DNA of 24,619 bases from Clostridia bacterium. GTDB taxonomy: Bacteria; Bacillota_A; Clostridia; UBA1212; UBA1255. Made by a program: the position numbers and the translations under genes. Below, piece by piece: positions 24,479-24,619 of the stretch. The notes beneath the pieces were generated by a model. That model had not been told where the DNA came from. It saw only the letters and a program-made list of their open reading frames with translations, and did no database searches. The stretch's first letter is position 1. The number at the start of each line of letters is the position of its first letter. The stretch covers positions 1 to 24,619 of the forward strand of contig JAFWZH010000263.1 of assembly GCA_017522515.1 (NCBI GenBank), written 5' to 3'.

Positions 24479-24619
24479 TGCACTAGTCAACAAAAAGTAG
24501 ACACATTTTTTAATTAATCACCATAGAATTTGAAAAATATTCACGATACTGTTTAGGTGTCAAATAGTTCAAAGAATACGCGGGACGTTGTTCGTTGTAA
24601 AAGGAAATGTATGAGGCAA
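24479..24619 (-). mobile_element. End of an IS3-family insertion sequence (continues past the window)
   Basis: The element end starts at TGCACTAGTCAACAAAAAGT (24479 on), which has the TG...CA terminus expected of IS3-family inverted repeats, about 31 nt beyond the transposase stop. The other end and the target duplication lie outside the window. It sits next to the decayed IS1182-like gene. Confidence 0.65.
24510..24619 (-). CDS. IS3-family transposase OrfB, C-terminal part
   Basis: The last 36 codons of an integrase-type transposase, entering from the right edge and ending with the stop at 24510-24512. ASYISFYNEQRPAYSLNYLT and PKQYREYF form the conserved C-terminal block of IS3-family OrfB proteins (FYN..RP...L...TP..YR). 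The rve catalytic core lies beyond the window, so whether the gene is intact is unknown. Confidence 0.85.
   Translation of the reverse strand, partial: ASYISFYNEQRPAYSLNYLTPKQYREYFSNSMVIN

Overview
The window looks like chromosomal DNA of an anaerobic, low-GC Firmicute, most likely class Clostridia. The grounds are AT-rich intergenic DNA, strong GGAGG-type ribosome binding sites, a ftsQ-sbp-ftsA-ftsZ division cluster, [FeFe]-hydrogenase maturation genes, a rubredoxin and a UvrX/YolD pair. No rRNA, tRNA or CRISPR array was seen. All family calls come from reading motifs; no database search was run.

Layout. Bases 1-2400 are accessory DNA: a broken Sir2 gene, a promoter, an XRE-type regulator, a Schlafen/AlbA_2-HATPase protein, and DUF4365-like debris. 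Bases 2500-6000 hold a two-TM PH-like protein, a UvrX-type Y-family polymerase with its YolD partner, and a membrane-anchored TPR-like protein. Bases 6000-8065 hold a Na/Pi-cotransporter-PhoU protein and a 51-residue rubredoxin behind an extended -10 promoter and a Rex-like inverted repeat, closed by a terminator. Bases 8149-13184 run forward: a 996-residue MFS transporter fused in frame to a GH2 glycosidase, a C-terminally truncated MocR/PdxR regulator, and pyridoxamine kinase.

Bases 13194-17390 are a minus-strand operon for H-cluster assembly, hydE-hydG-hydF-TM1266. It starts from a good promoter (17361-17390) and a roughly 170-nt leader with a terminator and a mutually exclusive antiterminator. 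No hydrogenase structural gene lies in the window. From 17493 the plus strand carries a Ca2+-type P-ATPase and then ftsQ, sbp, ftsA and ftsZ; ftsZ has its own promoter and a strong terminator. The right end (24109-24619) holds a decayed IS1182-like transposase and the end of an IS3-family element that runs out of the window.

The two most interesting signals are the MFS-GH2 fusion, with an A10 tract at the domain junction where a one-base slip either way stops translation at once, and the unassigned riboswitch-like leader of hydE.
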